Shown piece by piece: positions 1 through 11,839 of a stretch of DNA of 60,000 bases. This stretch comes from Polytrichum commune (taxonomy: Eukaryota; Streptophyta; Polytrichopsida; Polytrichales; Polytrichaceae), in the NCBI GenBank assembly GCA_950295325.1, contig OX485805.1, positions 49,192,758 to 49,252,757 of the forward strand. The letters run 5' to 3'. Below the pieces are notes generated by a model. It saw only the letters and a list, made by a program, of their open reading frames with translations, was not told the DNA's origin and made no database searches. A program made the translations under genes and the position numbers. Numbering within the stretch: the first letter of the stretch is position 1; the number at the start of each line of letters is the position of its first letter.

Positions 1-3000
1 TCTTTGCTTGAGCTAGAATTTGATTATGAATTTCCTATACATGCACATAGACACGAATTGAATATATGCATTTTTTTTAACATAATGAAAACATGGATGC
101 ATGTAGAATCTAAAGAAATTTTTTAAATGACATGTGATGAGACTTACATACTTTTTTTGTCAGAGAGCCACCTTGAATCCAAGGCATGTCGACCACTCAA
201 GGTTGAACACCTTCTTGTAGCCTTTCAATGCACAAACATGATGTCATTGCAAATGCACTCTCAATTACCAAACATGGTACCAATAGTGGCAAGGGGCCAT
301 CACAAACCCAAAATGTGGGAAATATCCCTTACATGAAGTACAAGTTGTGATTGTGATAAAGACATGATCCACACCCAAGGATTGTTCATCTCCAAGCATA
401 GGATTAGGAGCACAAATTACCCCTCCCTCTAGAGCTAATGAATCAATCTCCCTTTTCACCATCTTCAAGAACTTGGATGGGGTTTTCAAACCAACGGTTG
501 CCACTACTACATTTCTTTCAACCTCCTTAAACTCTAACTACAATTGCCTTTGTTGAGTCTCAAGTGAGCTAATATTTTCTTTTTCCTCTTTCATTAGCTC
601 TACTAACCCCTTGGCGCTATGCTTTATGGCATCTATATTTGTTTTGCACATTTCACATGATGTTCTCTTACCACGCACAAGGTTCTTTTAGAAGTCATTC
701 CAATCTTGGTTGGCCCTCCCTTGTGAGGTATGATGCATAATTTTCCCAATCCACTTTGAATCCTTTATCTCAATTATAGCTCCCTTAGCAAATTGCAACC
801 TATATTGACCACCAGTGATCTTCTCACGCTAGTAAACCCTTTTGTAGAGTTCTTCTATTTTGTGTTGAAAAAATTCATCCCAACCTTGTTTATACAAAAT
901 TATGTTGTTATGCTTGTGCTCATCCCACAATGCAATATACAATCATCTAAGGTGGCATGCTCATTTGTGATTTGGACCTTTGCATCAAGTCACTCTCCTT
1001 TTAATCCCACAACCTCACTCCTTACATCCCTCTAACAAATTTTCCATCTCAAATACTCACAAGTTTCAAAATCGCTCTCACAACCTTAATCACTCACACA
1101 ACCTTAATCACTCACAATCTCAATCAACTTCAACCACCAGCTCTTAGCAAAACACCTTTCCCTCTTAGATTGTCAACTAGCCTAGTGCTTAGTACTATAA
1201 CACCTCAGTTTGCAATATATCACCGACAAAATCTACACCCGTAGTGAGACGTCCAAACTATCATGGCCATCTAAAGTCTACACCACCAACAACAATGCCC
1301 ATACACCTCATACTAATACAAAATGGTTAGAAAAAGGCCCTTGATTCGATGCAAGTACTTCATCGGCAAGTAAAGTTAGTGAGACAAGACAAGACAAGAC
1401 AAGTGTGGTGAAGCATCCCTTAATCAACTCCTAAGTGCCTCCTAGGTTACATCCACATGTATGTGGCATTAGGAGAACTCATGGGGGATACCGTTAATGA
1501 TTTAGAAATGAGTGAGCATGAGCCACATGTGCCACTCCTAATTTTGAATGATTACGTTGAAACTTACCTAAGACCAGGCTCAATAGACCTATGTCACAAC
1601 TTATAGTTCATGACATTTGCCATCAAGGATGTTGGCTCAAATTAGGTACTAAATCCTCATAGCAAATAAATAAGACAAAATTATTGCTATCCTTGGCACT
1701 TGTACAATCAATTACCATGAGTTTAGTCTGTATAGAAACATAGGCAACTAACAAATCAAAAACCCATTACTTATGTCTAGATTACTTACTAAGACTTGCC
1801 TAGTTTCTAGTATGTACATAATTCTTCCTACCAATTCCCCAACTTTTTTGGGGGTTGTTTTGGCTTTAAAGCCCATTATGACTTATCTTTGTGTTGCTCT
1901 ACAAATTTCAACCTACCACTTTGAGTTTCTAAAGCATGAGGACCTTGGGATACTTTCCTCTAATAAAGTAGATAGGGACATCATTTTCTTAGAAGGCAAA
2001 TAAGATTCTAAAGAGGGGGGTTTACGTTTCATCCACAAGTACCTAAGTTGTTAGTGCTAGTATGTATTAACCCATCATCTTTGAGATTGGGATCATGAGA
2101 TTCAACATTGTCAAACTCTTTATTGATAGTGGATTCATTTCTCAAACCAACTTGGGTGGTAGTGACATTTACAAGGAATTAAAACACATGTTAGTTAATG
2201 CACTAATGACATAACAATGTAACATGCTATCAAAAATTTAATTCTATATTTTACAAATATCCACCTCATTTTTTGCCAATTTCCTACATGAATATTAATC
2301 AAAAAATCATACCTCTATTCACCATTTTGAATGAGCTCGTTTTTATTTATTTTGCTTCAACAATGCTTTGTGGTTGCACATCAATGGGCGAGGTAGGCAG
2401 TGGTTTCAAGAGAGCCATACATTGAAATTCTTTTGAAATATCCTCTCCTACATACAAGGAAAGTGCAAACTTTGAAAAATGTCTAGAAAAATAATAAAGA
2501 ATTCACATAGAAATTTATCAAATACAAGGAGGTATGAATTAAACTTACCATGTGTGAAGTTATTATTTGCAGAGTATATAGCTATTGCTCTTCTTTTCAA
2601 AGTCTTTGACTAATATAGGGTCACTTGAAGGCAATGTGTCATGAGGAACATCGAGGGTTTGAAAATTTGATAAAAATCTGGGGAGGGAATGAGTTGCTCT
2701 ACCACATAATCAACACTAGAATTATGCATTGGAATACTCTATTGCAAATAATCATGCTTAGGTTGTTTACATAAAGGGGCATTCTTTGGTTCCACCAATC
2801 GCACCCAAGAGAGCTTGCCAAGCTCTACTTTTACAGGTTCTCAGCTAGTTTGTTCGGTTGTTGGCATTGAAATAAACTTATTTCAATTGTCTCAAAAAAA
2901 ATGATATGAATGAATGTGCACTAGCTGAGGAATCCCATGGTTATATTCTCAAGGCCCACATGAATGGACACACACTACTTACTAATGTTATGGTTGGGAA

Positions 3001-5106
3001 AGGCTCCATAAAACCCTACTTGAGGTTGAATATCCTACAGGTCTTAAACACAAAATCCGGAATTATAGGATCCTCCTCTCTTAAGATGAAGCAACCTGCC
3101 GAACTACCAAGGGGCTTTGCAAAGATATTTGTCTAAAAAGAGGCTTCCATAAGTCCAGGTTGGAGTTCAAAGATAACATGATGGCCCCTTGGTCTAGCTT
3201 GTTGCTCTTGTTTTGTTTTTTTGCTTTTTTTTTAAAATGAAAAATGAAAAGGTTAATTGCATTGCCAAAAGATTTATAAGCCACACATGGACTGAAAGCA
3301 AAGAGCAAGGCAACTTTATGGAGTGCACATGTTAAAACCACAGGGCTCATGCAAGGTAATGCATCTAAGCATACTTAATTAAGCTTCACATTCCGAGAGG
3401 ATTTAGAGTTAGAACGGTGGTACAAGAAGTTGTTAGAACTTAGCACACCACCGTTTGTCAAAGTTTCAATGACCACGTCATAGAGATGGAGGCATGACAA
3501 CCACATACATCATGATTCTCTTTTAGGCTTCACCAATTCGCTTTCAAATGTTGGAGCCGTGGGTGGGGAGACCTTTCTTGAAGAAGATATCCACTAGTAG
3601 GCTCAATTTGTCATTTGTTTGTGTGATCTGATCCAAATTTTGAGCCCTGCCTAAACTCAATAAGAACACGCACATCAATTGAATTGTTGTTAAAGGAATT
3701 AATACCAACCCATTTCACAAGGAGGTATTTGTAGTCACCTTTGTATCAATGGGGCTAAGACCTTTGTGCTTAAATTAAACTGACACATCAATGAGTCTAT
3801 GGTCACAACCTTTATTTTTTCTTTTAGACATAATATGAATTAAGGTAATTCCAGTGTCCAAAAACATACAAGACCATTGGAGACATGAAATAAAAGAGAG
3901 GAAAATATCTCTAGGGTACAATAGGTGGTTACACTAACCCCAAGGAGGGTGAGCGTTCTAAGCATGATTAAGTAAGCCATGTTAGGCACCCTAGTGTGCC
4001 AACACATTTTCCTAGTATACAACAATATTATGTGCATCAATTGGCCACCCCATAGATAGTCTTTGAAGAGGATTCTAATATGTTTGATTACACCTCATAT
4101 GCCAATCTACATCACAACAAAATATGGCATGTGACATAGAGGCTATGATTTGGTTAACAATCATCCTCCCACATGCAAAGAGAGGTGATGTGCTCCCTAT
4201 TGGACTTGCATTTGATTTGAGTTTGGTTGATACTCATTCATACTTTGAACTTGGAGAAATAGTCCAAAGGTAGTCCCTAGAAGTTTAGAAAGCTCATCGG
4301 ATTGGACCCAATTTTAAAGGTGTCGAACTAGGTCAGCTTGTCACAAGTCACATTGTGTTAATAGGCCATGGACGCACTTATCCCCAACTCAATAACCAAC
4401 CTCGATGTATTGCTAGACTAATTGCGTAGTCTATCCAAAGAAGTGGCCACCTCCTCGTCGCTTTCCACAACAAAAAAGAAAGGTGGTGTGAGTGGGTTGT
4501 TAGCATGCTATGCAATAATAACATGTTCAAGATCGTTGACAAGAAGCATGACTACTTTGAGCTCCCTCAAGTGAGTCGTGCATTGACTGCATGTTTGATC
4601 ATGTGGTTAAGGATCTTCCTTGGATGATAAGAAGACATAGGGAATCAAAGGATACCTTTATCATGATGCTCAAGTGATACCTAGGTGTCCCATTAATGTT
4701 AGAAAAACAAGATAATATTGACTCTTTGATGATATAATAACAGGGTAGAGAAAAAACAGATGCATGATTGAACATCAAGTGTTCACAGTTCCACATAACA
4801 CTATATTCGTTATTTGGAGACTTTTTGTTAATTTTGAGACTATTTAAGGACGTGGCTTTCACATTTATAGGAATGAAAACACTAAAAATATGCTATGTTC
4901 CCAATTTTGGAAACAAATAAGAGACTCAAATGCATGGAACTACACATTAACAATAAGAAAATGGGATATATGAAAACATTTGCATATGGAAAATCAATAT
5001 CATATTTATTGAATAGGGGTTGAAGTACAAAATGCAAGTGGAATATCCAATATTAGGCGAAAGTCCTAGAAACATAATTCCACAACTACATGTATGTTAA
5101 TATAGC
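1..5106. other. AT-rich repeat-derived stretch without a convincing gene
   Basis: No open frame longer than about 90 codons here looks like a protein, and none continues through plausible splice sites. The sequence is AT-rich and stop-interrupted. Around 3.8-4.7 kb the minus strand contains short protein-like runs that may be an old LINE (separate entry). Fragments near 2,870-2,900 and 3,220-3,280 resemble the A-rich ends of SINE/LINE copies elsewhere in the window. I see nothing else I can name. Confidence 0.5.
3840..4700 (-). pseudogene. possible decayed non-LTR retrotransposon (LINE) fragment
   Basis: Read on the minus strand, the region gives short, stop-separated runs in changing frames that resemble the reverse-transcriptase part of plant LINEs, for example a run LRELKVVMLLVNDLEHV. 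In known LINEs a similar run links the catalytic motif to the thumb region. No intact YADD box was found, so the assignment rests on one weak similarity. It could equally be another decayed coding sequence. Confidence 0.22.
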
Positions 5107-5967
5107 CTATACGTTCGGATCATGATTACGACTCACTACTTTTGCTTTTGCAATACTATTATTAGCATTTACGGCCGTTTCACGTTCCTTTGCTTTCATG
5201 GCCTCCATGGCTCTAAAGATCTCGGGTCCGCGGCTGTAACCTTGTTTATTTGTTGACCCCGAATATGCGCCATTTGCCCATATTTGCCGACCCCCTTCCG
5301 AATAAGTGGAATACGAATGCGTTTGGGAAACCGAACGTCTTGCACTCTTCCGTAGGGCCAAACAACGATCAGACTCGCAAGAAGCTGTCTTCAGTGTTCG
5401 CCTATCCAATGACGAAGTCGATGATGCCCGGCCCACATTCGTGTACATTGGGGTCTGAACAATGACCATAAATATATATAATGAAGTGGGTTAGTATAAG
5501 TGGTTACAAGTTACGGATGGAAGTCCGAAAAACCCAAGAAGTTGAAATGCACTAATACACGGAAATCATCAAGGAAAAACTTGAGAATGCCAATAGTTGG
5601 GCACCTTCGCCTTTGGGGCGCTGGTTAGAGCTTTTGGGACATCGACGGGTGTAGATACAAGCCCGAGAGGGACGTTCGCAAACGCCGGGACATCAATTTG
5701 GGGTTCATCCATGCAAAGGCGTCTGGTCGACCGTGGGTTACGGACGTGCTTCTCACTGCGGAGGGGAGATGGAGATGGACTTGGAGAGTAATTGAGTTTT
5801 GCAACCTTTGCAGGAGGGCTATCCACGACTCCGTCTTCAAACCCGGAGTCTTTGGAGTAATCAACAGCAGAGGCAGCATCGACGGCCGAATATTGGAATA
5901 GTGAAGGCATTGCAACGTCGCTCATACCAAGGGAAAGGGAGCCGGTGTCTGCCTGAGATGCAGACAT
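5107..5967 (-). CDS. hypothetical two-exon protein at the left edge of the giant element
   Basis: Unrecognised protein. The proposed exons are 5967-5581 and 5454-5107, joined in phase 0 across a 126-bp intron (donor CAA|GTTTTT, acceptor TTGTTCAG|ACC). This gives about 244 residues. The first exon is rich in Ser/Pro, with an SPSPSPSP run and a basic patch (STRRLC). The second is basic, Ser/Arg rich, with a short helical stretch near its end (MEAMKAKERE). The open frame extends 5' to a good acceptor-like site (TGTCTTAG at 6004), so an upstream exon may exist and ATG 5967 is only the first methionine. The intron holds a decayed copy of the element's palindrome (5511-5529). It lies directly downstream of the HAD phosphatase gene on the same strand. 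No family or function is proposed. The donor site is weak. Confidence 0.45.
5511..5529. repeat. decayed copy of the element palindrome, intronic
   Basis: TTACGGATGGAAGTCCGAA keeps the outer arms of TTACGGA...TCCGTAA with a changed centre. It lies inside the predicted intron 5455-5580 and is the leftmost convincing copy, so the giant element probably reaches at least this far left. Confidence 0.5.
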
Positions 5968-6095
5968 GCCATTGACGACACTTTTGGGTGCTTGGTGAGG
6001 CAACTAAGACACAAAAATACATTACAAAGATAAGGGGAGAAATGTTAGATATTTACATGGAGAGTCCAAGTACAAACCCAAAATCATCAAAGTTT

Positions 6096-6815
6096 TCATA
6101 TTAATTTATTGAGTCTAGCGTAGCCGTACAATCTCCTAAATTCCTCATCTTGTGGGCCTAGAGGCCTATTGCCAATTGGGTTGGAGAGCACAAAATCCGG
6201 GACACTTCCGGGGTGATAGGCAAGCCTCCTAATGTAGGGTCCTAGTTCACTCTCTAGAAAGTTGTCATTTCTATCGCTTTCCCAAGGATCCGGGAATATG
6301 CAATTGCCCGGGGGATTGAGAATACTCTTTGCCGGGCTGTCGTCAATGAGGAGTGTGTTATCCGGGGTGGGCCAACAACCGTGGGGAACCCCCTCCAACA
6401 TAGGGACGCCCACCCAGAGGTTCTTCCTCAGGACCTTTAAGAATTGAGGCCCACGACCTCCTCCAACCTTGGGTACAATATTGCCACTACGGTCATAGAG
6501 GTCATCGCAGTGTTCTTGACCGAGAAGCAAGCATGGCATTGCGAGTTCTCGGAAAAGGAAACCGACGATGGCCTTCGTGTTGTCCATGAGCATAGAGCTC
6601 CAGATGATGACATGGGCGAAGCCAAGGACCTCACGAAGGAAGCTCCTCAAACCGGGGCGGGCACGTACAACCTTCTTATTTATGAGAGTATCGAAATGTC
6701 CGCCGTAATCCATGTCTTGTGGACTACGGAAGGGCCCCTTGGACGCACTATTCGAGATATGTTTGGATTGACAAAGCACCCCATTGAGGTCAAATATTAT
6801 GAACGGTTTCATCAT
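6096..6815 (-). CDS. FCP1-homology HAD-superfamily phosphatase
   Basis: A 239-residue protein with the marks of the FCP1/SCP-type HAD phosphatases. Motif I is FDLNGVL at residues 8-14 (nucleophile Asp9). A helix-strand segment ending in HVIIWSSM corresponds to motif II. The C-terminal motif is LLIDDSPAKSILNPP followed by IFP, the DDSP signature of the plant members. The usual second Asp of DxDx(T/V) is Asn11. As I recall, many plant relatives also have DLNG, so this alone does not prove inactivity. Such enzymes remove phosphate from protein Ser/Thr residues; the substrate here is unknown. The start is ATG 6815, but the frame is open upstream to an acceptor-like CAG at 6864. A donor GAG|GTAATC at 7204 in the preceding block has the same phase, so this domain could be the C-terminal part of that larger gene. 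Carriage by a transposon-like block is unusual. Confidence 0.75.
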   Translation of the reverse strand: MMKPFIIFDLNGVLCQSKHISNSASKGPFRSPQDMDYGGHFDTLINKKVVRARPGLRSFLREVLGFAHVIIWSSMLMDNTKAIVGFLFRELAMPCLLLGQEHCDDLYDRSGNIVPKVGGGRGPQFLKVLRKNLWVGVPMLEGVPHGCWPTPDNTLLIDDSPAKSILNPPGNCIFPDPWESDRNDNFLESELGPYIRRLAYHPGSVPDFVLSNPIGNRPLGPQDEEFRRLYGYARLNKLI

Positions 6816-7155
6816 GGGCGCGCTTGGTTTTCCCGCGGGGTTGCGACATATCTCCGACGGACCCTGTGATGGAACATTCTATCTAGGTAAATGGTACTAC
6901 TCAAGAAAACCAATTGACAAGCATGGATAAACTCAACACAAATTATAAGGCCAAAAATAATCCGAACCATCCAGTTGAAAAATTGGTATTAATGTAATTG
7001 GTGATATACATTTGGTGAATAATATACATTGTCGCAAAAAATATCTGTTGAAGTTAATGGAATCTATGCTAACAAAATTGTATCCACCCGCCGGGCGAAG
7101 TCGAGGATTGAACTCGATAATATACACACGCCACGAAGGAGGCAGACAAGGAAGT

Positions 7156-7174
7156 TTTGGACGCGCGTCCGTAA
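7156..7174. repeat. element palindrome, left arm decayed
   Basis: TTTGGACGCGCGTCCGTAA keeps the GGACGCGCGTCC centre and the right arm. It lies between the stop of the large leftward gene and the phosphatase, inside the possible intron 6864-7203. Confidence 0.7.
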
Positions 7175-7188
7175 CGTGGGAGGCATGC

Positions 7189-10100
7189 TCAAAGGTTGAT
7201 TACCTCTTCAAGGGCGAGGTCCGCGCCAGCAGTGCCTCCCTCACCTGGCCCCGTCATGGGCACAGGATCCGGACGCGCGTCCGCAAAATTGTCCAGATCT
7301 TCGACCACCAACAAGGTGTCTCCAGCCGCTTGCGACCCTTGAGTATCCACGTAAGGCTGATCCTCATCTGTGGAGTCTTGGCTGCCCCGCATATGTACAT
7401 CTTCATCGCCGATGGGGGCATTGCCTTCATTGACATCTGTCTCGGCGGCACCCGCCATGTCACGTGCCGGTATCTCCTCCACTCCTGTAGGATGAGAGGA
7501 GGGCTCCTCTGGAGTGGCGACAACAAGGGGAGAAGGCGGGACAATCAACGCGGGGGCTGGATAAGCATGCTCGGGTATATACACCGCATGGCTACTAGAC
7601 GGAGGCCGCATGAGAGTGGGGGGCATAGACATGACGGCATCGGGAGCTGTATAGACTACAGGGGGTCTTGCCTGCAAGCTCTGCATCAGGCTCATAAATT
7701 GTTGACTTTGGGCCAAGAACTGTTGATTTTGGGCCATGAGATCGGCGTGCCTTCGAGCAGACTCCAACCTAGCTTGCTCCATCTCAGCTTGGATGGCGGC
7801 CATCTTTTTGGCGTGCTCCTCGTTAGCTTCTCGAAGCCGTTGGTCAAGCTCTTCCTTCATTCGCCTCTCCATCTTCTCGTCCAATTCGGACACTGACATC
7901 GGCTCTTTCTTCACCTTGCCAGGTTCCGTAGGCAAGGCAGAGATGGCATTGTGAATCCTAATCTCATCCTCGTCTTCATCGGAGAGCTCCAAGACCGCAC
8001 CTTCAGGGTATTCGTTGTATGGCGTCTTGTTCCTCTTTCGTCGACTCTCACGATATAGAGAGATATCAGGCCTCAATATCAACTCCAGCACATCCCTCCC
8101 CTCCATAGGGGGTAGATCTGAATGTTGAGATCCCCCTCCAGATGAAGCGGTGCATCCGCCTTCTGCCGCAAGGTCCACATCCTTCTCGGCCATAACTCCT
8201 GGAGCACGAGATGGACCCGCAGTTGAGGGAAATCCAACTCGAGAGGTGGGAGTCCCAAAAGGTGAGAGAACAGGGGTATGAGGGACCCTTATCGGAGTGA
8301 AGTTCACGCGTGCCTCCTGCGCATCCGTGTCGTCTGTTCCCAGCAGGAAAGCACTTGGATTAATTGGGTCGCGAACAAGGCCGTGTAAAGGCTCCTGTGT
8401 GGAGGGTTGCGCTCTTGGGGAACTGGGATCTTGGTCCTCTTCAGGGTCTGTCTCCATTCCGGGCATTGCCTCTTCTCTAGAAGAAAGAGGCACAACAGGA
8501 TGGGGTGTAAGGACGTCCATGATGTCCTGGATATCCATTTTGGAGGCCATTACCCTGTGAGTATGGGCGTCATCGTAGTCGGAATCCTGCACAAAAGAAT
8601 TCACCTGCAAGCCAAGCATCTGGACCATAACAAGAAAATTAGATAAGAACAATAGTGGTGATTGCATATAAATGAGGCTAGATGTCAACACGTTATACGG
8701 ACGCGCGTCCGTAAAACCACCACTCAAAAGTTGGACAATTTTACGGACGCACGGTCGTAAAATTCACATGCACCTGATACTGGGTTTTTACGGACGCGCG
8801 TCCGTAAAATAACTATGCAAAAGATAGGTGGGTTGAAAGACAAACAAATACTCACCAGTGCTGCATACATAAACTTCGTGCCTCCGAAGACGTTGTAAAC
8901 TGTCTCACTCATGACAGTTAAAGCCTTCAAGACCCCTATATAAAAGTCCATCCGGAGCTCGAACGCCGGATAGATTGCATGCATTGTCTCCTCAACAAGC
9001 TCCTTGGGATGTGGTGGCGGCAACGAATGACTTTCCTGAACACCTCGTGTGGTTTAATGGGCAATCGCCCAGTTGGGGAAGACTTGCGTGTTAAGAAATA
9101 AAGCTGCACAGCTCCCACTTGCTTCACCCCCCTTGCCTCTTGAATGAAAGTGATCCCTTCTGTCTTCGCTGGGATGTAGGTGCTGTGGTACATATCGTAT
9201 TCGAGGTCCATCGTTGATGTGTACAGATGGACAATGGATGTGGACCTCTCTTGCTCTACAATCCATAACCACACATGAGGCTCGAAGAGGGCAGGCGAGC
9301 GATAGCTCTTGAAGGCTTTTAAGAAGGGCTCGTAGAAGGGTGCTCCCGCAACGTCTTGCTTCCATGCTCCGGGAATTGCACGAAAATCAAAAATGGCGAA
9401 AGGGCAACCCCTGGGGTCATCTCTCACAGAGGCTCTTGAAGCATGGGTGTCCCATGCGCCGAACTTCATGCCCTTTGCGACCGTGCAGAATCTTGCAAAC
9501 CCTCCAAATTTCGCGTTCTTTTTCCTATCGAGAAAGTGAACATACAACCCTGCCTCCCTCTTGTCGATGGATCCCTTCTTTTCGTTCCTTCTGGATCGTT
9601 GGGCAAGGAAGGATGATGCCCCTCTTATCAAAGCTCGCATTGAGACGCCATTGATGTGGTATTCACCCTTCAGCTTCCTCCAATTCTCCCACACGATCTC
9701 ACCATCATTATTAATGAGGTTGTGGGTGGGTAGCAATTTGCTAATCTCCCTTACAGCCATGGTCTTCTTCTTTCTGTAATCGCACCATTCCTTAATGTGG
9801 TACGTGGATGGCTTCATGTGCTTCGGCCGCTTCAGAAAGATTTTGGGATAGGGCAGAGTTCTTCTAGGAGTTTCTAGAAGAATGTGTTCTGCTGCCCTGT
9901 ACAGCTCCGAGTCCATCAATCCTTGGAGGGGACGAAAGAACTCTCGCAGGATTGGTGGTACCTTAACTTTTGAGTCGCTCTTGTAGGTGTTCTCCGTATC
10001 TGGATTGACAAGGTCGCCGTTGTTGTGGGCATCGAAAAGTCGCAACCATATTGACCACGTCTCTTCTGTTGCAGTGATGAGCTTGAGTTCGCCTTTTAAT

Positions 10101-11596
10101 TCATGCACTGTTTTCATGCCGCTTGTCTTCATGTCTATACTCGAGAACTTTGTCAATATGGCATTGCTGAATGTCTGCAAGAGGCGCGAATTGCAAGAAA
10201 TCAGAACATTGAATTCAGTACAAATTAAATTCAAATATTTGAAGCAGTGGGAGGAGAAGGGCCACATTTACGGACGCACGTCCGTAAATCTATTTGAATA
10301 ACATACCTGCCATTTTGGATTCTTCACGACTGCATTATCTCTTTCTTTAGGGGGACATTCGTGCTTCACCCACAAGGTCCTCCCAGCCACGATGTTGGCT
10401 GCCCATGAAGCCTCGAACTGCCTCACTTTATTCCCCTGGTTCATGAAGGCAGATATTGCTATGAGTTGGTTCGAGTCCTTGGAATGCACGACGAATGCCT
10501 TCCAATATCGGATTGTCTCCTTTAATGGGCTTTTCCACTCGTCGTCTTCAAGGAGAGCTTTTGCAGCCATTACACTATGTTGGCCGTCGACAATGTAGAA
10601 CTCTCCATTCTTGAGAATCGGCCAATTTTTTTCGTTGACTTCAACGATAGGATCCTTTGGTGTCACACAAATGGTTTGCCTGTCAAACTTGGGGTTGTTC
10701 ATGATGTTGTTCATTTGCCACCATACACCGCTTTCTTCTTTTGCTCTGGTATTCATACTTTCGGTGCCCTTGTGGCATTTGTAGACGTCTACTTCGAAAG
10801 TAAAATACCTGCCAAGGGGCCAGCATCCCTTCGTCTTCTCATCGAACTCTTGGAATATTTTTGTTGAGAGTTCGGCGTCAGGGCGTTGACCCTTTTTGAG
10901 GAGTGGAGCGACAGTCAGTGTAGAGCTGACATCCGGACCCTCTGTTAGTCCAGAGTCCATCTGCGAGTGAGAGCGTTTACTCGCCTGTCTGCTCCCTCTT
11001 GATGCACCACTCTGCGAGGGCCTTGAGGATTCCGGCACTGGTTTAGGCACACGCTTAGGTCGTTCAGGAACGACTTGTTTTTTCTTATCTTTCCCCTTTC
11101 TGGCCTCTAGCAAGGCTCCATTTACTCTTGTTACATTGTTCAAGAGTCGTCCAAGCCGCTTACCCGTCCAAGGTGCATTGCATGCATAGTCTTGGAACTC
11201 CGTCTGGAGATTGAAGCAAGCCGCATCTGTACTAGCATTCTCACACTCATTTTTGTTGAAGGGGTGGTAGGATTCGTGCAAAATGAAAGTGACCCGATCT
11301 TCTTTCTTCTCAAGGTCTATTACTACATAATCCCCTTGTGCCACTGCACACTCTACTGTCCACGATTTAAGCTTTATCCACTTCTCAGCTTCATCTATGT
11401 CCGTCTTCATTTGATATGCAAATCTAAGCACAAATATTTCTTTCTCGTCCTTTTCTACCAATACTGTCCAATTATCCACAATTTCATCTTGTGGCTTGTA
11501 ATGGTCGTTGGGACTTATGTCTTTGATGGCTTCTGGTAGCGGAGGAATGAGAGCTTCTGCGAACATCTCAATTGCATGTCTCTTTTTAGATGCCAT
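7189..11596 (-). CDS. large multi-exon protein: ParB/sulfiredoxin-like domain, acidic and coiled-coil tail
   Basis: Proposed exons are 11596-10307, 10174-8856 and 8619-7189, joined in phase 0 at AAATGGCAG|GTATGT..CTTGCAG|ACATTC and GCACTG|GTGAGT..GGTCCAG|ATGCTT. This gives roughly 1,315-1,345 residues. Exon 1 ends in a ParB/Srx-like fold: a FDRQTICVTP strand, then FYIVDGQHSVMAA with Asp337 and His340, as in DGHHR/DGQHR proteins. A KKK/PKRVPKP basic linker precedes it. Exon 2 is conserved-looking but unrecognised. Exon 3 holds an acidic stretch (ELSDEDEDE), a VKKEP motif, a Glu/Gln-rich coiled coil of about 70 residues and a Pro-rich end. Within exon 2 the frame shifts near 9,035-9,050: either a 92-bp intron (GGG|GTGAAG to TTCAG|GAA) or a one-base loss. 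Introns 1 and 2 contain one and three palindromes. In known ParB proteins this domain binds CTP and palindromic DNA; here that is inference only. The leader may start near 13.5 kb. Confidence 0.65.
7270..7283. repeat. element palindrome core inside a coding exon
   Basis: CGGACGCGCGTCCG is a perfect 14-bp palindrome with a decayed outer arm. It lies in frame near the end of the large leftward gene, where the minus strand reads Ala-Asp-Ala-Arg-Pro within NFADARPDP. It is the only copy I place in a coding exon, unless that exon ends earlier than predicted. Confidence 0.6.
8620..8855 (-). repeat. intron 2 of the ParB-like gene, carrying three palindromes
   Basis: The intron is bounded by G|GTGAGT and GGTCCAG|A. 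It contains TACGGACGCGCGTCCGTA (8696-8713, perfect), a copy with a damaged right half (8739-8762) and an extended perfect 24-bp palindrome (8786-8809). Three copies in 236 bp suggest local tandem growth like that in the upstream arrays. Confidence 0.7.
10175..10306 (-). repeat. intron 1 of the ParB-like gene, carrying one palindrome
   Basis: A 132-bp intron from CAG|GTATGT to CCTCTTGCAG|A, phase 0. At 10266-10289 it contains the palindrome with arms ending ATTTACGG/CCGTAAAT and one central mismatch (GCACGT instead of GCGCGT). Confidence 0.7.
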
Positions 11597-11650
11597 CTGC
11601 AAATGATAAGATAGATAAGTTAGAATTCTTGGCAAAAGATATAGATCATA

Positions 11651-11674
11651 CTTTACGAACGCGCGTTCGTAAAG
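11651..11674. repeat. palindrome variant with compensated arms
   Basis: TTTACGAACGCG/CGCGTTCGTAAA: the GGAC/GTCC pair of the common form is changed to GAAC/GTTC on both arms, so the palindrome stays perfect. With one flanking base on each side it spans 24 bp. It lies about 55 bp upstream of the start codon of the ParB-like gene, in its probable 5' intron. Confidence 0.8.
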
Positions 11675-11773
11675 TTTTCCAAATTGTCTCAATTATATTT
11701 TTGGATCCAAATGAAAAGATACATTTCTTCCAAATACGCATAACGCGTATATTATATACTCAAATATCTCTAT

Positions 11774-11800
11774 AAGTTACGGACGCGCGTCCGTAAACTT
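11774..11800. repeat. element palindrome upstream of the ParB-like gene
   Basis: The full core with extended arms (AAGTTACGG / CCGTAAACTT, one unpaired base). It lies between the compensated copy and the tandem array. Confidence 0.8.
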
Positions 11801-11839
11801 CGCAAAGATAGTATGGTGGTAAATATCAATGTATTCAAG

